Source: DATFVJ01 sp963851085
GTDB taxonomy: Bacteria > Actinomycetota > Actinomycetes > Streptosporangiales > Streptosporangiaceae
Assembly: GCA_963851085.1 (NCBI GenBank)
Contig: CAWKNX010000023.1
Coordinates: 434,001 to 498,000 of the forward strand
Length of the DNA: 64,000 nucleotides
Direction of reading: 5' to 3'
Below, in pieces: positions 47,536 to 55,919 of the stretch (its first letter is position 1; the number at the start of each line of letters is the position of its first letter). The position numbers were made by a program, and so were the translations under genes. The notes below the pieces were generated by a model, which worked only from the letters and a program-made list of their open reading frames with translations, made no database searches and had not been told where the DNA came from.

Positions 47536-48174
47536 TCACAGGTGCCAGCGGGTCTGGCCCAGCCTGGTCACGGCGTCGGTGTCGCCGCTCAGTTCTACCC
47601 GCGCCGCCGAGGTACGGCCGAGAGCCCACATCGTCAGCTCGCCGGGCGTCCCTTTGACTGTGACCGTCGGGGTGCCCCGTTTCGCCGTGATCGGCCGCGT
47701 GTCCGGTGAGTCCTCGCGCTGGAGCACCACGCCGCAGGGCGCCCTCCGCAGCAGGAGCCTGGCCATGCCGAGCCGACGCCACAGCGCGTCCTCCACAGCC
47801 GGGTCGAGCTGCCGTGGTTCCCAGCCCGGAGCTCCGCGGCGCACGTCCTCGTGATGCACGTAGTACTCGACGCCATTCCCGCGCTCGTCCATACCGGGGA
47901 TCGCGAAGACGGAAAACAGCGGCGGGCCCTGCCTGATCATCCTGATCAAGCTCGGATAGTCGTGCTGCTGCGCGATCTTGCCCTGGATCCGGGCGGTGTA
48001 ACCGGCAAGCGGGCCGCCGAGAATGCCGACCGAGGCGTCCGGGCGGTGTTCACGCAGTACCAGATGGGCAGCGAGGTCGCGAGTCGCCCAGCCTTCGCAC
48101 AAGGTGGGCGCGTCCGGTCCCTTTTCACTGAGGAGCAGGCACAGCGCGTCCCGTTCGTTGCGCGAGAAATTCAC
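47536..48174 (-). CDS. TIGR03085-type metal-binding protein (maleylpyruvate isomerase/DinB fold)
   Basis: 212 aa, intact. N-terminal four-helix domain with TLCEGWATRDLAAHLVLREH, where the His can bind metal, and VEYYVHHEDVRRGAPGWEP supplying further His residues. The C-terminal part has GTPGELTMWALGRTSAARVE, the small domain seen in mycothiol-dependent isomerase relatives. Many actinobacterial members are linked to mycothiol chemistry; the substrate is unknown here. Divergent from hisI. Confidence 0.8.
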   Translation of the reverse strand: MNFSRNERDALCLLLSEKGPDAPTLCEGWATRDLAAHLVLREHRPDASVGILGGPLAGYTARIQGKIAQQHDYPSLIRMIRQGPPLFSVFAIPGMDERGNGVEYYVHHEDVRRGAPGWEPRQLDPAVEDALWRRLGMARLLLRRAPCGVVLQREDSPDTRPITAKRGTPTVTVKGTPGELTMWALGRTSAARVELSGDTDAVTRLGQTRWHL

Positions 48175-48284
48175 AATGTGATCCTAGAGGCCGCGCGCAG
48201 GAGGCGCGGACAGCGCTTCCCGCGCCTCCTGCGCGACACACGGGCCGTTTCGCGGGTCGTCGCGCGGCTGGCCTGCGCGCGCAC

Positions 48285-48313
48285 GCCGCCGGGGGGCGGT
48301 CCCCCGGCTGGCG
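48285..48313. repeat. Single degenerate copy of the GC hairpin repeat before hisI
   Basis: GCCGGGGGGCGGTCCCCCGG followed by CTGGCG matches the hairpin core plus GGCTGGC tail of the repeats at 55-316 and 59981-60208. It lies in the 191-bp divergent gap between the TIGR03085 gene and hisI. Confidence 0.6.
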
Positions 48314-48365
48314 CTTTGCTGTGAGAATGAGGTCACCGATGAAGCGCTGGGGGGAAGATAGAGAC

Positions 48366-48749
48366 GTGAGGAGCAGCGGAGCCGTGATGCTGGACCCGGA
48401 GATCGCCGCCAGGCTTAAGCGCGACGAGCGTGGCTTGTTCGCGGCCATAGCGCAGCAGTACGACACCGGCGAGGTGCTGATGCTGGGCTGGATGGATGAC
48501 GAGGCCCTGTACAGGACGCTCACCACCGGCCGGTGCACGTACTGGTCGCGCAGCCGCGCGGAGTACTGGGTGAAGGGTGCGACCTCCGGTCACTTGCAGC
48601 TGGTCAAGTCCGTCGCGCTCGACTGCGACGGTGACGCCGTGCTTGTGCAGGTGGACCAGGTGGGCGCGGCGTGCCACACGGGCGACAGGACGTGTTTCGA
48701 CGCGGGAAGGCTCGACGCGGTAGCCGGTGAACTCCGCGCGTCAGGCTGA
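48366..48749 (+). CDS. hisI: Phosphoribosyl-AMP cyclohydrolase HisI
   Basis: 127 aa, intact. Third step of histidine synthesis. GEVLMLGWMDDEALYRTLTT, CTYWSRSRAEYWVKGATSGH and LDCDGDAVLVQVDQ contain the Mg and zinc ligands, and ACHTGDRTCFDA provides the paired zinc Cys residues. GTG 48366 is preferred (behind GGGGAAGA), with ATG 48339 also in frame. Monofunctional: no HisE domain is fused. Confidence 0.92.
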   Translation: MRSSGAVMLDPEIAARLKRDERGLFAAIAQQYDTGEVLMLGWMDDEALYRTLTTGRCTYWSRSRAEYWVKGATSGHLQLVKSVALDCDGDAVLVQVDQVGAACHTGDRTCFDAGRLDAVAGELRASG

Positions 48750-49428
48750 CCCGGTGCCGTCGCCAGCCAGCCGCGCACCTGGGCCGCCCGCCACACCGCC
48801 CGCCACACCGACCGCCGCCGCGGGCGTCACATCGCCCGCTGTGACACGGGTGCGCCGCGAGCTCAGCCTGGTGCTCGCCGCGGGCGCGGCCGGTGCGGGG
48901 CTCGTATTGCTCGCCGTGGCGCAGCCATGGGCGCGGGCGTCATTCGCCCCGGTGCCGCCGCTGCCCGCGTCCCACGTCACCGTGACAGGGCACGAGCTGG
49001 TACCGGCCGCGGGGGCGCTCGGGCTCGCCGCGCTCGCCTGTCTCGCGGCCCTCATCGCCACTCGCGGCGTGGCCAGGCGCGTCACCGGTGCGCTGCTGGC
49101 TGTGGCAGGAGCGGTCATCGCGATCGGTGCCGCCGCGTCCGTCAGGCCCGCGCACGTGGCGGCGGCCGCGGCCGCCCACTCGCTCGGCCCGGCGAGCGCA
49201 CCCCGCCTGGCAATGGCAGCGTTCCCCTGGTGGGCCGCTGCCGCGGCCGGCGGCCTCGTCATCGTGGCGACCGGGGTGCTGGCCGCATGGCGTGGCACCC
49301 GGTGGCCAGGGATGTCGGGCAGGTATGACCGTCCTGGCGGTTTGCCGAAGGCGGGCAGCGATCCAGCGACGGCATGGGACGCGCTGGACAGAGGCGCCGA
49401 TCCGACAGTGCGCGGCGGCGGGCAGTGA
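48727..49428 (+). CDS. Trp-biosynthesis-associated membrane protein (TIGR02234)
   Basis: 233 aa, intact. Four TM helices (about residues 47-67, 94-114, 120-141 and 165-188) and the conserved C-terminal GTRWPGMSGRYDRPG and DALDRGADPT. The family is conserved in actinobacterial trp clusters, usually directly after trpE. Its function is unknown. Here it overlaps the hisI end by 23 bp and no trpE is present in between. The start is GTG 48727. Confidence 0.82.
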   Translation: MNSARQADPVPSPASRAPGPPATPPATPTAAAGVTSPAVTRVRRELSLVLAAGAAGAGLVLLAVAQPWARASFAPVPPLPASHVTVTGHELVPAAGALGLAALACLAALIATRGVARRVTGALLAVAGAVIAIGAAASVRPAHVAAAAAAHSLGPASAPRLAMAAFPWWAAAAAGGLVIVATGVLAAWRGTRWPGMSGRYDRPGGLPKAGSDPATAWDALDRGADPTVRGGGQ

Positions 49429-49480
49429 GGGCAGCTGGCGAGCCGGAGTTACGCTGGACAGGTAAGTGGTGGAGGTGAGT

Positions 49481-49981
49481 GTGAAGAGGACAGGGTTGCT
49501 TCGGCGGGCTCCGGCCCTTCTACCTGCGTCAGCGCGCCAACATGTACGCCTGGTTACCCGGCTGCTGCTCGCGCAGGCATGCGCAGCCACCGCGGTCAGC
49601 CTCCTGTTCAGCCGCAAGAGCACCGCGGTCGTCTTGACAACGGTCATGCTGGTCGCGGCGCTGTGCATGCTCGCCGCGCTCGCGCACACAGGCACGCAGG
49701 CGGCACGCACCGTCGTGCTTGGCTGTGAGATCGCCCTGATCGTGTTCGGCCTGTACCGCTTCTTCTTCTACCGCTACGTGGGCGGCACGGTCTTCGCCAT
49801 CGTGATCGCCGCCGCGCTGCTCCATCCATCGGTCATTCGCGCCTACGGCGGCATGCCATCGGGTCTCGGGGAATCATCCGACCTGCCGCGCGGTGACGGG
49901 CCCGCTGGGCGGGGTGGGCCTGGCACGTCCCCGATCCCTGACGCCGCCGGCGGAGTGCTTGGTGAGTCCTCCGGGCGATGA
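49481..49981 (+). CDS. Hypothetical membrane protein before trpC region
   Basis: 166 aa, intact, no named family recognised. Four hydrophobic segments: LLLAQACAATAVSLLF, AVVLTTVMLVAALCMLAALA, TVVLGCEIALIVFGLYRFFF and GTVFAIVIAAALLHPSVI. A Gly/Pro/Ser-rich cytoplasmic tail follows. GTG 49481 follows GGTGGAGG; a GTG at 49466 is also in frame. Similar small four-helix proteins sit at this position in other actinobacterial trp clusters. Confidence 0.65.
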   Translation: MKRTGLLRRAPALLPASARQHVRLVTRLLLAQACAATAVSLLFSRKSTAVVLTTVMLVAALCMLAALAHTGTQAARTVVLGCEIALIVFGLYRFFFYRYVGGTVFAIVIAAALLHPSVIRAYGGMPSGLGESSDLPRGDGPAGRGGPGTSPIPDAAGGVLGESSGR

Positions 49982-50702
49982 CGGACATGGCGAGCCCGGC
50001 TCTGCCCTGGTCCTCGTCATCGAGCATGAGGCGGCGGTGGCCGAGCTTGCGCGCAGGTACCTTGAGCGGGACGGGCTGACCGTACGCGTCGCGGGTACGC
50101 TGGGCGAGGCCGCGGCGGCGCTGCGCACCGGCCTGCCCGCCGTGGTTGTTCTCGACCTGACCATGCCTGGGCTCACTCCCGGCGTGGTGCGCCGCAGGCT
50201 CCCTGTGCGTGGCCTCGGCACAGCGACGGAGTTGATCTGCCTCGAAGGTCCCGGCGGGCTGCGGCCGCGGCACGTCGGGATCGCGGGGGAGGGTGACGCG
50301 CGCTGCATCGCCCGCCCTTTCAGCCCGCGGATTCTCGCCGCACGGGTCCGTGCCGCGGTACGCCAGCCATTTGCCTCGACGCCGCACGCGGGCACCTGCG
50401 CCCTTGGTGCGCTGATCGTGGATGCCCAGGCGCGGCGCGCCAGCGTGGCCGGGGCCGACGTCTGCCTTACCGCGACCGAGTTCGACCTGCTCGCGCTGCT
50501 CGCAGGCAACGCGGGCCGGGTGCTCAGCAGGCAGCAGTTGCTCGGCGCCGTCAGGCGCCCGGGCGCCGCGGCGGGCGTGAGAAGCGTCGACGTGCACGTC
50601 GCGGCGCTGCGCGCCAAGCTCGGCACGCACAGCCCGATCCGCACCGTCCGCGGCGTCGGCTACGTCGCCGAGGCATGCGGGAACCGAGACAGCGGGTCGT
50701 GA
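49962..50702 (+). CDS. OmpR/PhoB-type winged-helix regulator with degenerate receiver domain
   Basis: 246 aa, intact. Residues about 15-128 have receiver-like secondary structure with an Asp at the phosphorylation position (VVVLDLTMPG, D65). However, the acidic pair is E21-H22, the conserved Thr/Ser is replaced (LICLEG) and the invariant Lys is Arg (CIARPFSP, R118). The C-terminal winged helix is complete: LTATEFDLLALLAGNAGRVL, VDVHVAALRAKLG and IRTVRGVGYVAEA. It is probably regulated by something other than phosphorylation. No histidine kinase is nearby. GTG 49962 overlaps the preceding gene. Confidence 0.8.
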   Translation: MSPPGDDGHGEPGSALVLVIEHEAAVAELARRYLERDGLTVRVAGTLGEAAAALRTGLPAVVVLDLTMPGLTPGVVRRRLPVRGLGTATELICLEGPGGLRPRHVGIAGEGDARCIARPFSPRILAARVRAAVRQPFASTPHAGTCALGALIVDAQARRASVAGADVCLTATEFDLLALLAGNAGRVLSRQQLLGAVRRPGAAAGVRSVDVHVAALRAKLGTHSPIRTVRGVGYVAEACGNRDSGS

Positions 50703-51679
50703 ACGGCCAAAAGACTCCCCTGATCGGGGACCCGCGGCGAGCTGGTGCCCGCGTGGGAATCGCCGCAGCTCCAGTGGCAGCGATGGCCGATGGGTGTGGC
50801 TCTGGTGAAGCGTCGCTGAGGAGGTTACGCGGCACCCGCCAGCCGGATACGGACGGCATGGACAGCACCGGCCGACGCACGCGGTGCCCCGCGGCGGTGC
50901 CGGGGCCATGCCCAGCCTCCGCGCCCCGCGCGGGGGTCGTCGGCGAACGCCTCGTGGATCATTTCCCCGAACGGCTGCCGCGCAATGACACGAACCCGCC
51001 ACGGTCTACGGGCGGCCCGGTGATACCCAACGGCGGGTGCGCGGCGCCACCGCTGGGCACAGGACCACACCGCACCCGCCAGCCCCAGATACCGGCCGCG
51101 ACATCCTGCTGCGCCGCACCACCCGGCCCGGGGAATTGGGCGCGCGGGCCGGCGAGCGGCTTTTCCATGATCGTGGTGCGTGGTCCAGTATCCGAGGCTG
51201 TCGCACTACCCAGGCCCAGGGTTCGGGCGAACCTTGATCGATGGCGTCTAGGTCGGTCTAAACCCAAGTTACGTCGGCGTGTCGGCTGCAAATGGCAGGT
51301 GACCTGCGAAGACTTCGCAGAATCGGGCGACGGACGTAGCCAGAAAGACCAGGGGCAGTGTCGACCGTGATAGCTCCTTGATCACCAGGGATCTTCTCCG
51401 GACGGCTCGTTCGCCGCTCCGGCCGAGCTCATGTAGCCAGAACGTTGTCTTGCCTCGGACGACGTTTCGGCAGGTCATGGTGCAGATTTGCATACCCAAG
51501 ATCACGTGACTTCGGTCTATAGGCCGCCCTAGAGGCCATCGATCTTGGCGAGCGGCAGAGCTACCGGCAGGTAGCAGGATGAACAGCCGGAGATCGGCGA
51601 CTATGCGACAGGCTCATCCGGCGCCCACGGGCCATAGATCACGATTCAGGCAATGACAGCGGCCCGTGTGGCGTCGGGC

Positions 51680-51738
51680 TTTCATGATCGCGGTAACTAT
51701 TCCGCGTATGCTTCCAAAAGATTACCGCGATCATGAAA
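51680..51738. repeat. Palindromic hairpin repeat, copy 4
   Basis: TTTCATGATCGCGGTAA is repeated exactly in reverse complement at the right end (17-bp stem), with a 25-nt loop containing TTCCGCGTATGCTTCC. Same outer consensus as the copies at 9303 and 60217. Confidence 0.9.
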
Positions 51739-52129
51739 CCGCCCTGAGCGGGCAACGCTACATGTTGACGGTCATGCGATATAGCGGGTAACTCACCACG
51801 ATCATGGACAGGGTGGCGGGTGCAGGTGGATCGCGGGGGTGCGCAGCGCGGGCCGACCACGACGATCATGCTCACCGGCACCGCTGGCCCCATCCGGGGC
51901 CACTGCGCGCTCCAGCCATCCTTCCACCCGCCGCCACCCCCGCAGCTTCGCCACGTCCCTCCAGCAGAGCTGCACCCACAGCCCATCGCTGCTGTTGCCC
52001 GGGGCGCCTACGGCCCGTTGCTGGGGGCCGCGGGCGCCCGGCTTCCCCGCAGCACCCACCGGTGCCTGGCTCGCCCACCGTGCCTGGCTCGCCCGCAGCG
52101 CCCGCGGGGCACCTACCGGTGCCGGCTCG

Positions 52130-52235
52130 CCCTACGGTGCCTGGCTCGCCCTACGGTGCCGGCTCGCCCACGGTGCCGGCTCGCCCCACGGTGCCGGCTC
52201 GCCCTACGGTGCCGGCTCGCCCCACGGTGCCCGCC
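52130..52235. repeat. 18-bp tandem repeat (CGGTGCCGGCTCGCCC core)
   Basis: ACGGTGCCGGCTCGCCCY is repeated about five times, with related units extending to 52060 and 52290. In one frame it would encode repeated GAGSPY/GAGSPH. There is no evidence that this is translated. Lengths are mostly multiples of three. Confidence 0.7.
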
Positions 52236-52424
52236 GGGCACCCACCGGTGCCTGGCTCGCCCGCAGGGCCCGCTCGCCCGCAGGGCACCCACCCGTGCCC
52301 GGCCTCGACCACCGGCCTCCCGGTGCGGTTAGTCATCAAGGGGCGCTGCTGGCGTGTATGGTGTTCCAGCCACCGCGAGCGGCCCGTCAGGCCATCGAGT
52401 CTCACCGACCGCTAAGAGCAGGCG

Positions 52425-52871
52425 CTAGGAAAGAATTCCGTGCTGCCGGTTCCATTTGACGGCGTCGGCATGTGCCTGGACCATCCCCCAGATCCAGAAC
52501 CCGATCGTGAACGGGACGCCGATCAGGAAGAGGAGCCAGAAGAAGAACGACACTATGTAGAGGCAGAGGATCAGCACGCCGATGCCGGCGTTGCCGCTGA
52601 TCATCGATCCGAGGCCAGGAAGAAGCAGTGAAGCGACCACCGCGACGGCCGGGTTCTTCGGCTGGATATAGGGCTGGTTCTGCTGCATATACGGCTGTGG
52701 CTGCTGCCAGCCCTGCTGTGGCTGCAGCCAGGCCTGCTGCTGTGGCTGCCAGCCCGGCTGCGGTGCCTGCGGCTGTGGCTGCCAGCCCTCAGGAGGCTGT
52801 GGCACTGGTGGCTGAAGCGGTTCGTCCGCTGGTGGCTGAAAGGTCACGACTGGTCCCCTCCCCGGTGACAT
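52425..52871 (-). CDS. Gln/Pro-rich TM2-like membrane protein
   Basis: 148 aa, intact. The N-terminal half is Pro/Gln/Trp-rich (QPQPQAPQPGWQPQQQAW). The C-terminal half has a TM2-like pair of helices: NPAVAVVASLLLPGLGSMIS, GNAGIGVLILCLYIVSFFFW and LLFLIGVPFTIGFWIWGMVQ, ending AHADAVKWNRQHGILS. The start ATG (complement of 52869-52871) gives MSPGRGPVVTFQPPAD; a GTG shortly after is possible. TM2-type proteins often accompany surface or secretion functions. The role is unknown. Nothing else is seen in the 308 bp between it and the divergent gene. Confidence 0.7.
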   Translation of the reverse strand: MSPGRGPVVTFQPPADEPLQPPVPQPPEGWQPQPQAPQPGWQPQQQAWLQPQQGWQQPQPYMQQNQPYIQPKNPAVAVVASLLLPGLGSMISGNAGIGVLILCLYIVSFFFWLLFLIGVPFTIGFWIWGMVQAHADAVKWNRQHGILS

Positions 52872-53179
52872 CAGGTCGCCGAGTCTATTCCACGCGAACT
52901 TGAGCAGACAAGCATGATTGGACGCGCTTTTATACGCCCGGCACCCGGACATCTGCGCACCATTGGATTCTTTTTGCACCGTTGCCCGTTACCGCCGTTG
53001 CCCTGGCGTGATGGCCCGCGACGTCGCCCCAGGGTCCCGCCCTACTGCGGTGTGGACTGCCGCGTGACGGCGGCCCGCGGCTGAGGAATTCGTGACAAGG
53101 CGCGGCCGGCTCTGTTTTGATCGAGTGGTCCGCCAAATTCCTGGCGGCCGGAGATGTCACTGACGGCGAGGCCGCGGCG

Positions 53180-55111
53180 ATGAGCCTGCAAGCACACGAC
53201 AGCAGCGACCTGCTACCGCTGCGGGCCCGGTTGTTCGAACCTGGCCAGCGGCTGGGCTGGATCTTCAGGGACCGGCGTCAGTTCGCGACAGTCTTTCCCG
53301 AGCCGCCGCCACTACGCCCGCCCGTCCCGCCGCACCTGGTGGCCGCGCGGCAGGCGGCGCAGCAGCGTTTCCGCCGCGGCCTCGTCGTCACGGCCGTGAT
53401 CATCGCGGCGGTGCTCGTCTTTGCGGTCTTGCTGACCGCGGTGGCGTCCCTCTTCCCCGGCAGCCACGTGCTGGGCGCGGCAGTCACGGTCGTCGGGGTG
53501 GCCGCTGTGCTGGCTGCCCTCGCACTGATCGCGGCGACCGCGACCCGTCGCGGCGAGGCCACCCGTGCGGTCGAGCAGGCCGAGCGTGATCTTGCCGCGG
53601 GTCATCAGCATCAGGTCGCGCTGTGGGCCGAGCGGAAGGCCGCGTATGAGCGGGCCGACAGGGACAGGGTCGACGGTCTGGACGAGTGGGGTGCCGCCCG
53701 CACACCGGCGGGCACGCGCCGGGTCGACGTCTTCGGCGGCAGCCTGCACGGCTGGGAAGCATTCCTGACCGTGTACGGCACATCCGTGCTGGCCGAGCGC
53801 CCGGCTCTCGTCGCCGATTTCTCCCGCGAGCTTGTCTGCCGTGAGCTCGCCCTGACGGCGCGTGCCGCCGGGGCGCCGGTGGACGTTCAGGTACTGCCCG
53901 CTCAGCTCGCCGGGTCCAGTGTGCTGGCCGGCCTGCCGGCACAGCAGCTGGCGGCGGCCCTGGTCGAGGCGATGCATCCCGATGACGCGCAGGCCGCGCG
54001 TGCGGAACGTGCCATCGACAGCCGGATTCTCGGCGAGGTGTGCGGCGCCCTCGGGGATCCGGTCTCGCTGGCCCGCCTGGCCGCGGCGTTGCGGGTCCTC
54101 ATGGGCGAGCAGGACAAGTCCGGGCTGCTGTCGCCGCCCGAGCGCGCCCACATCGCTGACGGCCTGTTCACTGCCGAATACCTGCGCCAGGTACATCCGG
54201 ACCTGGTGCGGATGGAGTCATACATCCACCCACTCGCGGGCCTCGCCGCGCCAGGACCCCCCCGGGACCCCGCCTATCTGACCTGCATAGCGCTGCAGCC
54301 CGGCGCCCGCAGCGTGCGGGACGAACTGCTCGCCGGCATGGTCGTCCAGTGGCTGACCCATCACGTCACCAGCGCATCGGCGGACGTACCCGCCGTGATC
54401 GTCGTCGGCGCCGACGAACTCGCGCGCCGCCACGTGGAGCGCCTCTCCGACGCGTGTGAGCGCCGTGGCGTGCTGCTTACCCTGCTCTTCAGGCACCTGC
54501 GCGAGGGGTCCGCGGACCTGCTCGGCGGCGGGGCGGCCGGGTTCATGCGGCTGGGGAACCATCAGGAGGCGGCGCGCGCGGCCGATTTCATCGGCCGCCA
54601 GCACAGGTTCGTGCTGTCGGAGGTGACCGCCAGTCTCGGCGGCAACGAGACGCACACGACCGAGGTGAGTGAGAGCCTCGGTGAAAGCGACACGATCAAC
54701 GTGGGTGCGGCGACCGGCTGGCTGAAGGGACTCGGCGGCGCAGGGCTCGCCGGGCTGGCCGGGCTCGCGCGGGCAGGTGGCGCCAAACGTACGTCGAGCC
54801 GCACCTGGTCGACGGCCTACGCCCGCGCGGCAGGTACCAACTGGAGCGACGCGGAATCCACCAAGAGGGTGTACGAGTACGCCGTCGAGCCGACCACGCT
54901 GCAGCATCTGCCTGACTACGCCATGCTGCTCGTCGCCTCGCGGCCTGGCGGCGGGCATTGGCTCGCCCCCGTCGAGTGCAACCCGGAGATCGTCACCCTG
55001 CCCCGCGTGAGCATGGCCCCGCTGCCCAACCTGGACCGGCCGAGGCACCCTCCGGCCACCTACCCGGCGCACCTGGCAGGCCCGCGTCCGCGTTACGCTC
55101 CCCGGCCATGA
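53180..55111 (+). CDS. Large unknown membrane protein with VirD4/TraD-like C-terminal pattern but no P-loop
   Basis: 643 aa, intact. Two TM helices (about residues 67-90 and 97-120) follow a cytoplasmic segment with RARLFEPGQRLGWIFRDRRQ. A charged helix follows (ATRAVEQAERDLAAGHQHQV). Later VPAVIVVGADELARRHVERL resembles a Walker-B strand, followed by ACERRGVLLTLLFRHLREGS and GGGAAGFMRLGNHQEAARAA with DFIGRQHRFVLSEVTASLGG, the layout of the C-terminal half of VirD4/TraD coupling ATPases. No Walker A (GxxxxGKS/T) is present, so it is a non-ATPase relative at best. A Gly/Leu/Ala segment near residue 530 could insert in membrane. ATG 53180 is chosen; TTG 53117 is in frame. Overlaps the next gene by four bases. 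Confidence 0.65.
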   Translation: MSLQAHDSSDLLPLRARLFEPGQRLGWIFRDRRQFATVFPEPPPLRPPVPPHLVAARQAAQQRFRRGLVVTAVIIAAVLVFAVLLTAVASLFPGSHVLGAAVTVVGVAAVLAALALIAATATRRGEATRAVEQAERDLAAGHQHQVALWAERKAAYERADRDRVDGLDEWGAARTPAGTRRVDVFGGSLHGWEAFLTVYGTSVLAERPALVADFSRELVCRELALTARAAGAPVDVQVLPAQLAGSSVLAGLPAQQLAAALVEAMHPDDAQAARAERAIDSRILGEVCGALGDPVSLARLAAALRVLMGEQDKSGLLSPPERAHIADGLFTAEYLRQVHPDLVRMESYIHPLAGLAAPGPPRDPAYLTCIALQPGARSVRDELLAGMVVQWLTHHVTSASADVPAVIVVGADELARRHVERLSDACERRGVLLTLLFRHLREGSADLLGGGAAGFMRLGNHQEAARAADFIGRQHRFVLSEVTASLGGNETHTTEVSESLGESDTINVGAATGWLKGLGGAGLAGLAGLARAGGAKRTSSRTWSTAYARAAGTNWSDAESTKRVYEYAVEPTTLQHLPDYAMLLVASRPGGGHWLAPVECNPEIVTLPRVSMAPLPNLDRPRHPPATYPAHLAGPRPRYAPRP

Positions 55112-55749
55112 GCCACAGCGAACCGCCCGGCGGCCCCGGCGCGCCGGGCGGCGGCGGCCAGGGGTCCCAGGGCCCGAGCCCCGGCCGGCCCTACTGGGGA
55201 CCCGCCGGACCTGACGGACCCGGACCTGACGGACGCGCCGGACCTGACGGACGCGCCGGACCTGACGGACGCGCCGGACCTGACGGACGCGCCGGACCTG
55301 ACGGACGCGCCGGACCTGACGGACGCGCCGGACCTGACGGACCCGGCGCGGCCGGGCCGGCGCAGGGCCATGGATACGGTGTCCCGCCCTACGGCGTCCC
55401 GCCCTACGGCGGGATTGGTCAGCCGGCGGGCTACGGAGCTCCACTCGGCTCCTACGGCACGCCGCCGCGCACATATCTGCCGTGGGGAATCGCCGCGATC
55501 GTCGGCGGCGTGCTGTTCTGCCTGATCGGCGGCGTCCCCACCGGCCTGGCGTCCACCCACTTCGCGCGGCAGGTAATACCGAAATGGCAGGCGGGAGATC
55601 AGCAGGGCGCCCTCGAAGCGTCAAGGAAGGCGCGGACGTGGGCCATCGTGGCGACGGTGCTCGACGTGCTCGGGTTCATCTTCGTGGTCTACCTGATCTC
55701 GACGGCTCCCCGGGACGGTTGGCTGAGCGGGGTAGCGTGGGCGCCGTGA
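55108..55749 (+). CDS. CD225/dispanin-like membrane protein with GPDGRA repeats
   Basis: 213 aa, intact. The N-terminal half is Gly/Pro-rich with six-residue repeats GPDGRA (about seven copies, an 18-bp DNA repeat at 55212-55350) and YGVPPYGVPPYGG. The C-terminal half fits the CD225 fold: YLPWGIAAIVGGVLFCLIGG then VPTGLASTHFARQVIPKWQA, GDQQGALEASRKARTWAIVA and VLDVLGFIFVVYLISTAP. Bacterial members are of unknown function. ATG 55108 overlaps the stop of the large membrane protein, so the two are translationally coupled. Confidence 0.78.
   Translation: MSHSEPPGGPGAPGGGGQGSQGPSPGRPYWGPAGPDGPGPDGRAGPDGRAGPDGRAGPDGRAGPDGRAGPDGRAGPDGPGAAGPAQGHGYGVPPYGVPPYGGIGQPAGYGAPLGSYGTPPRTYLPWGIAAIVGGVLFCLIGGVPTGLASTHFARQVIPKWQAGDQQGALEASRKARTWAIVATVLDVLGFIFVVYLISTAPRDGWLSGVAWAP
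55212..55350. repeat. 18-bp tandem repeat encoding GPDGRA
   Basis: GGACCTGACGGACGCGCC is repeated about seven times, almost perfectly, within the CD225-like gene. All copies keep the frame. Confidence 0.85.
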
Positions 55750-55919
55750 CCGGTTGCGTCAGCCTCGTGACCGATTGCGTCAAGCTCGTGACCGGCCGCT
55801 GCTCCGTCTGCGCGGTCCGGGCGCGCCGCTCGGCCGGGGGCCGGAGTACCACCGGGGCGGCGGTCCAGATACCATCGGGGCGCATGGCAACCGACCGGAG
55901 GGGGCCCGTATCGGCGTGA
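55746..55919 (+). CDS. Possible small protein upstream of trpC
   Basis: 57 codons from GTG 55746, overlapping the previous stop by four bases (GTGA). The start has a 21-bp near-repeat, giving VTGCVSL VTDCVKL VTGRC with spaced Cys residues. There is no Trp codon run, so a classical trp attenuator peptide is not indicated. No family is recognised. It may be only spacer, since the trpC GTG at 55916 overlaps its stop. Confidence 0.25.
   Translation: MTGCVSLVTDCVKLVTGRCSVCAVRARRSAGGRSTTGAAVQIPSGRMATDRRGPVSA

Larger units (their letters stand above)
50703..52424. other. 1.7-kb repeat-rich stretch without a recognisable gene
   Basis: Long open frames exist on both strands but none has a recognisable domain, consistent start or operon context. 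The stretch holds a palindromic repeat (51680-51738), several CACCACGATCATG-type words (near 51168 in reverse and near 51796), a CGG/GCC-rich 18-bp tandem array (about 52130-52235), and an AT-richer piece 51240-51560 that is compositionally unlike its surroundings. It separates the his/trp-associated genes from the trpC side of the cluster. Confidence 0.6.

Noticed and set aside
50675..51370. 231-codon plus-strand frame and minus-strand frames 50825-51291
   Set aside because: Overlaps the regulator's end, no recognisable domain on either strand, and no supporting context.
51839..52459. Long plus-strand frames with GAGSPY/GAGSPH repeats
   Set aside because: All three frames are open through an 18-bp repeat array, there is no SD or family match, and composition alone explains them.
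55746..55919. trp leader peptide (attenuator) upstream of trpC
   Set aside because: No tandem Trp codons and no terminator/antiterminator hairpin pair; kept only as a low-confidence small ORF.
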